Below, piece after piece: positions 62,711-64,000 of a stretch of DNA of 64,000 nt. Below the pieces are notes generated by a model. The model was given only the letters and a program-made list of their open reading frames with translations. It was not told the DNA's origin and did no database searches. Origin of the DNA: Rhabditoides inermis (lineage: Eukaryota; Nematoda; Chromadorea; Rhabditida; Rhabditidae); contig CAWZYM010000295.1 in the NCBI GenBank assembly GCA_963966185.1, forward strand, positions 624,001-688,000. The letters are read 5' to 3'. Every line of letters begins with the position of its first letter. Positions within the stretch are counted from its first letter, which is position 1. The position numbers and the translations under genes are program-made.

Positions 62711-63744
62711 GAGGGCAATTTGGTGAGAGACAGAGAAAGAGTGTGGTATATGGAGAGGGCGCAGAGAGTCGAGGATGGATTGTTGATTCTGTGGGCAGTG
62801 GTGTGTGGAGAGGAAAGGTAGACACACGGACGCTCATTTTCGAATCACAACCATGTGCAGTGGCGCGCGCGAGAGACCTCACACATCCAATATCCGATAC
62901 AATCAATCTGTCATCTGTCACCGAGGAATTATGGGAATAATCATATAATCCCAATGCTGTCGCGCGCTTTCTCATATCCGGCAGCGCTGGCAATATTGAC
63001 GGATTAGGTGGTGGTGAACGTATCCGGAGCGGGTGAAACGTATTCTATCAGGGTTCATTGGGTTGCTTCGGCTTGCTACGTCTTTTTCTTTCGATCGCGC
63101 CAAACCAATTTAGATTAGCGAAATTGGAAATGTGATTACCTCGAAAGGAGTGAGAGAGAGTGAGAGTGAGAGAGAGAGAGAAAGAGAGAGAATTACGATT
63201 GCAAAATCGACCGAGAAATCGCATAGCAACAAGATAACTTTTCTTGCACGACTAAAGACATTGTAGTCATCTCACCCGCACCAAATAGAACCCAGACATA
63301 TTCCCAGCGTTCTCGGAATATTTAGAAAAAGAAGAGAGTTGCGACAAATCATATTCGAGTTTCGCCGAGACTGCGCGAGAGAATCCCACCGACTTTTGAC
63401 CCATCGCCGTTCCGAGTAATGCAAAAGAGATGTGCGTGCTGGCTTTTTATATTCCTATATATAGCTCTTTCATCCTCCCTCACTTTTCTCTCGCCATAGC
63501 CTCACAGCCACTACTACTCGTTGTTTTGACCTGACACAGACTATTTTGTGGTCGTTTTCGCCTTGTCGCCAAGAGAGAGAACGTGCAGAAATCTCGACAA
63601 ATCTTCCGGGCAACCTCTCGACTCCAGAAAAAGCACTGCGGAGACACTCGAAGTTTCCCTACTTGTAATGCGTTCATTGCATTAGAGCGGTGTGTCGAGA
63701 GTCTGCGACTCTCGCAATAATCGGTTCGGCCGGTCTGAATAGAG

Positions 63745-63817
<73 letters not shown>

Positions 63818-64000
63818 CGCGGGCCATTCCACAAATTGCACACGCAACTTGGCCATACAAATGGGAAAATGCGCAGAGCACTCGTCCCTTTCCCTCATTC
63901 AGGATGAAAGAAGGGGAGAAGAAGAAACAACGACACTACAAAAACACGCGTGGAACAATGTGCAGTGGGCGATACTGAATCACTAGATGTATGTTTTTGC
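61685..64000. other. Upstream part of the EGF/laminin-G locus
   Basis: No exon could be supported here, although at least one upstream coding exon of the EGF/laminin-G gene must exist here or beyond the window. CT/GA tracts lie at about 62300-62410, 62665-62710, 63150-63190 and 63746-63814. Confidence 0.45.

Noticed and set aside
62613..62993. 126-residue minus-strand frame as the missing first exon of the EGF/laminin-G gene
   Set aside because: It has no signal peptide and runs into a GA tract, and no donor in the required phase was found.

Overview
This is nuclear DNA of a nematode, most likely a free-living rhabditid-type species; the genus cannot be fixed from the window. The evidence is a set of intron-rich genes (about 40-bp introns are common) whose closest recognisable relatives are a DMRT factor with DM and DMA domains of DMD-4 type, a MLT-7-type cuticle peroxidase with an ShK domain, RAB-7, a GILT thiol reductase, an LRAT-domain protein and a serpentine receptor. 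Splice acceptors lying a few bases before several start codons fit spliced-leader trans-splicing. The gene models were built by hand from frame, splice consensus and phase continuity. In each multi-exon model given here the coding exons sum to a whole number of codons.

Layout. Left (1-12.3 kb, plus strand): a PPP4R4-type phosphatase 4 regulatory subunit followed within 140 bp of its polyA signal by a small basic membrane protein, an operon-like arrangement. Next (13.3-21.8 kb, minus strand): a dmd-4-like gene, a small protein with a C-H-H-H motif, rab-7, and a second paralogue of the C-H-H-H protein. At 23.2-27.2 kb are a plus-strand secreted orphan protein, a minus-strand GILT gene and a minus-strand small membrane protein. 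From 27.2 to 34.4 kb no gene was found. From 34.4 to 42.7 kb lies the complete 27-exon mlt-7-like gene (plus). Then come a 7TM receptor (minus, 43.1-45.7 kb), an LRAT-domain gene (minus, 46.5-49.2 kb), a two-PDZ protein (plus, 49.7-51.5 kb), and a 24-exon EGF/laminin-G extracellular protein (minus, 51.9-61.7 kb) whose 5' end is not resolved.

The genes form no single pathway. They are ordinary housekeeping, cuticle, sensory and developmental genes. The unusual content is in the non-coding DNA. Short introns across unrelated genes are built from a few recurring sequence motifs. There are many (CT)n/(GA)n tracts, two long (AT)n tracts, several degenerate tRNA-derived elements, and a perfect 101-bp inverted repeat inside an intron. 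The best candidates for something undescribed are the intron motif classes and the duplicated C-H-H-H gene pair flanking rab-7.
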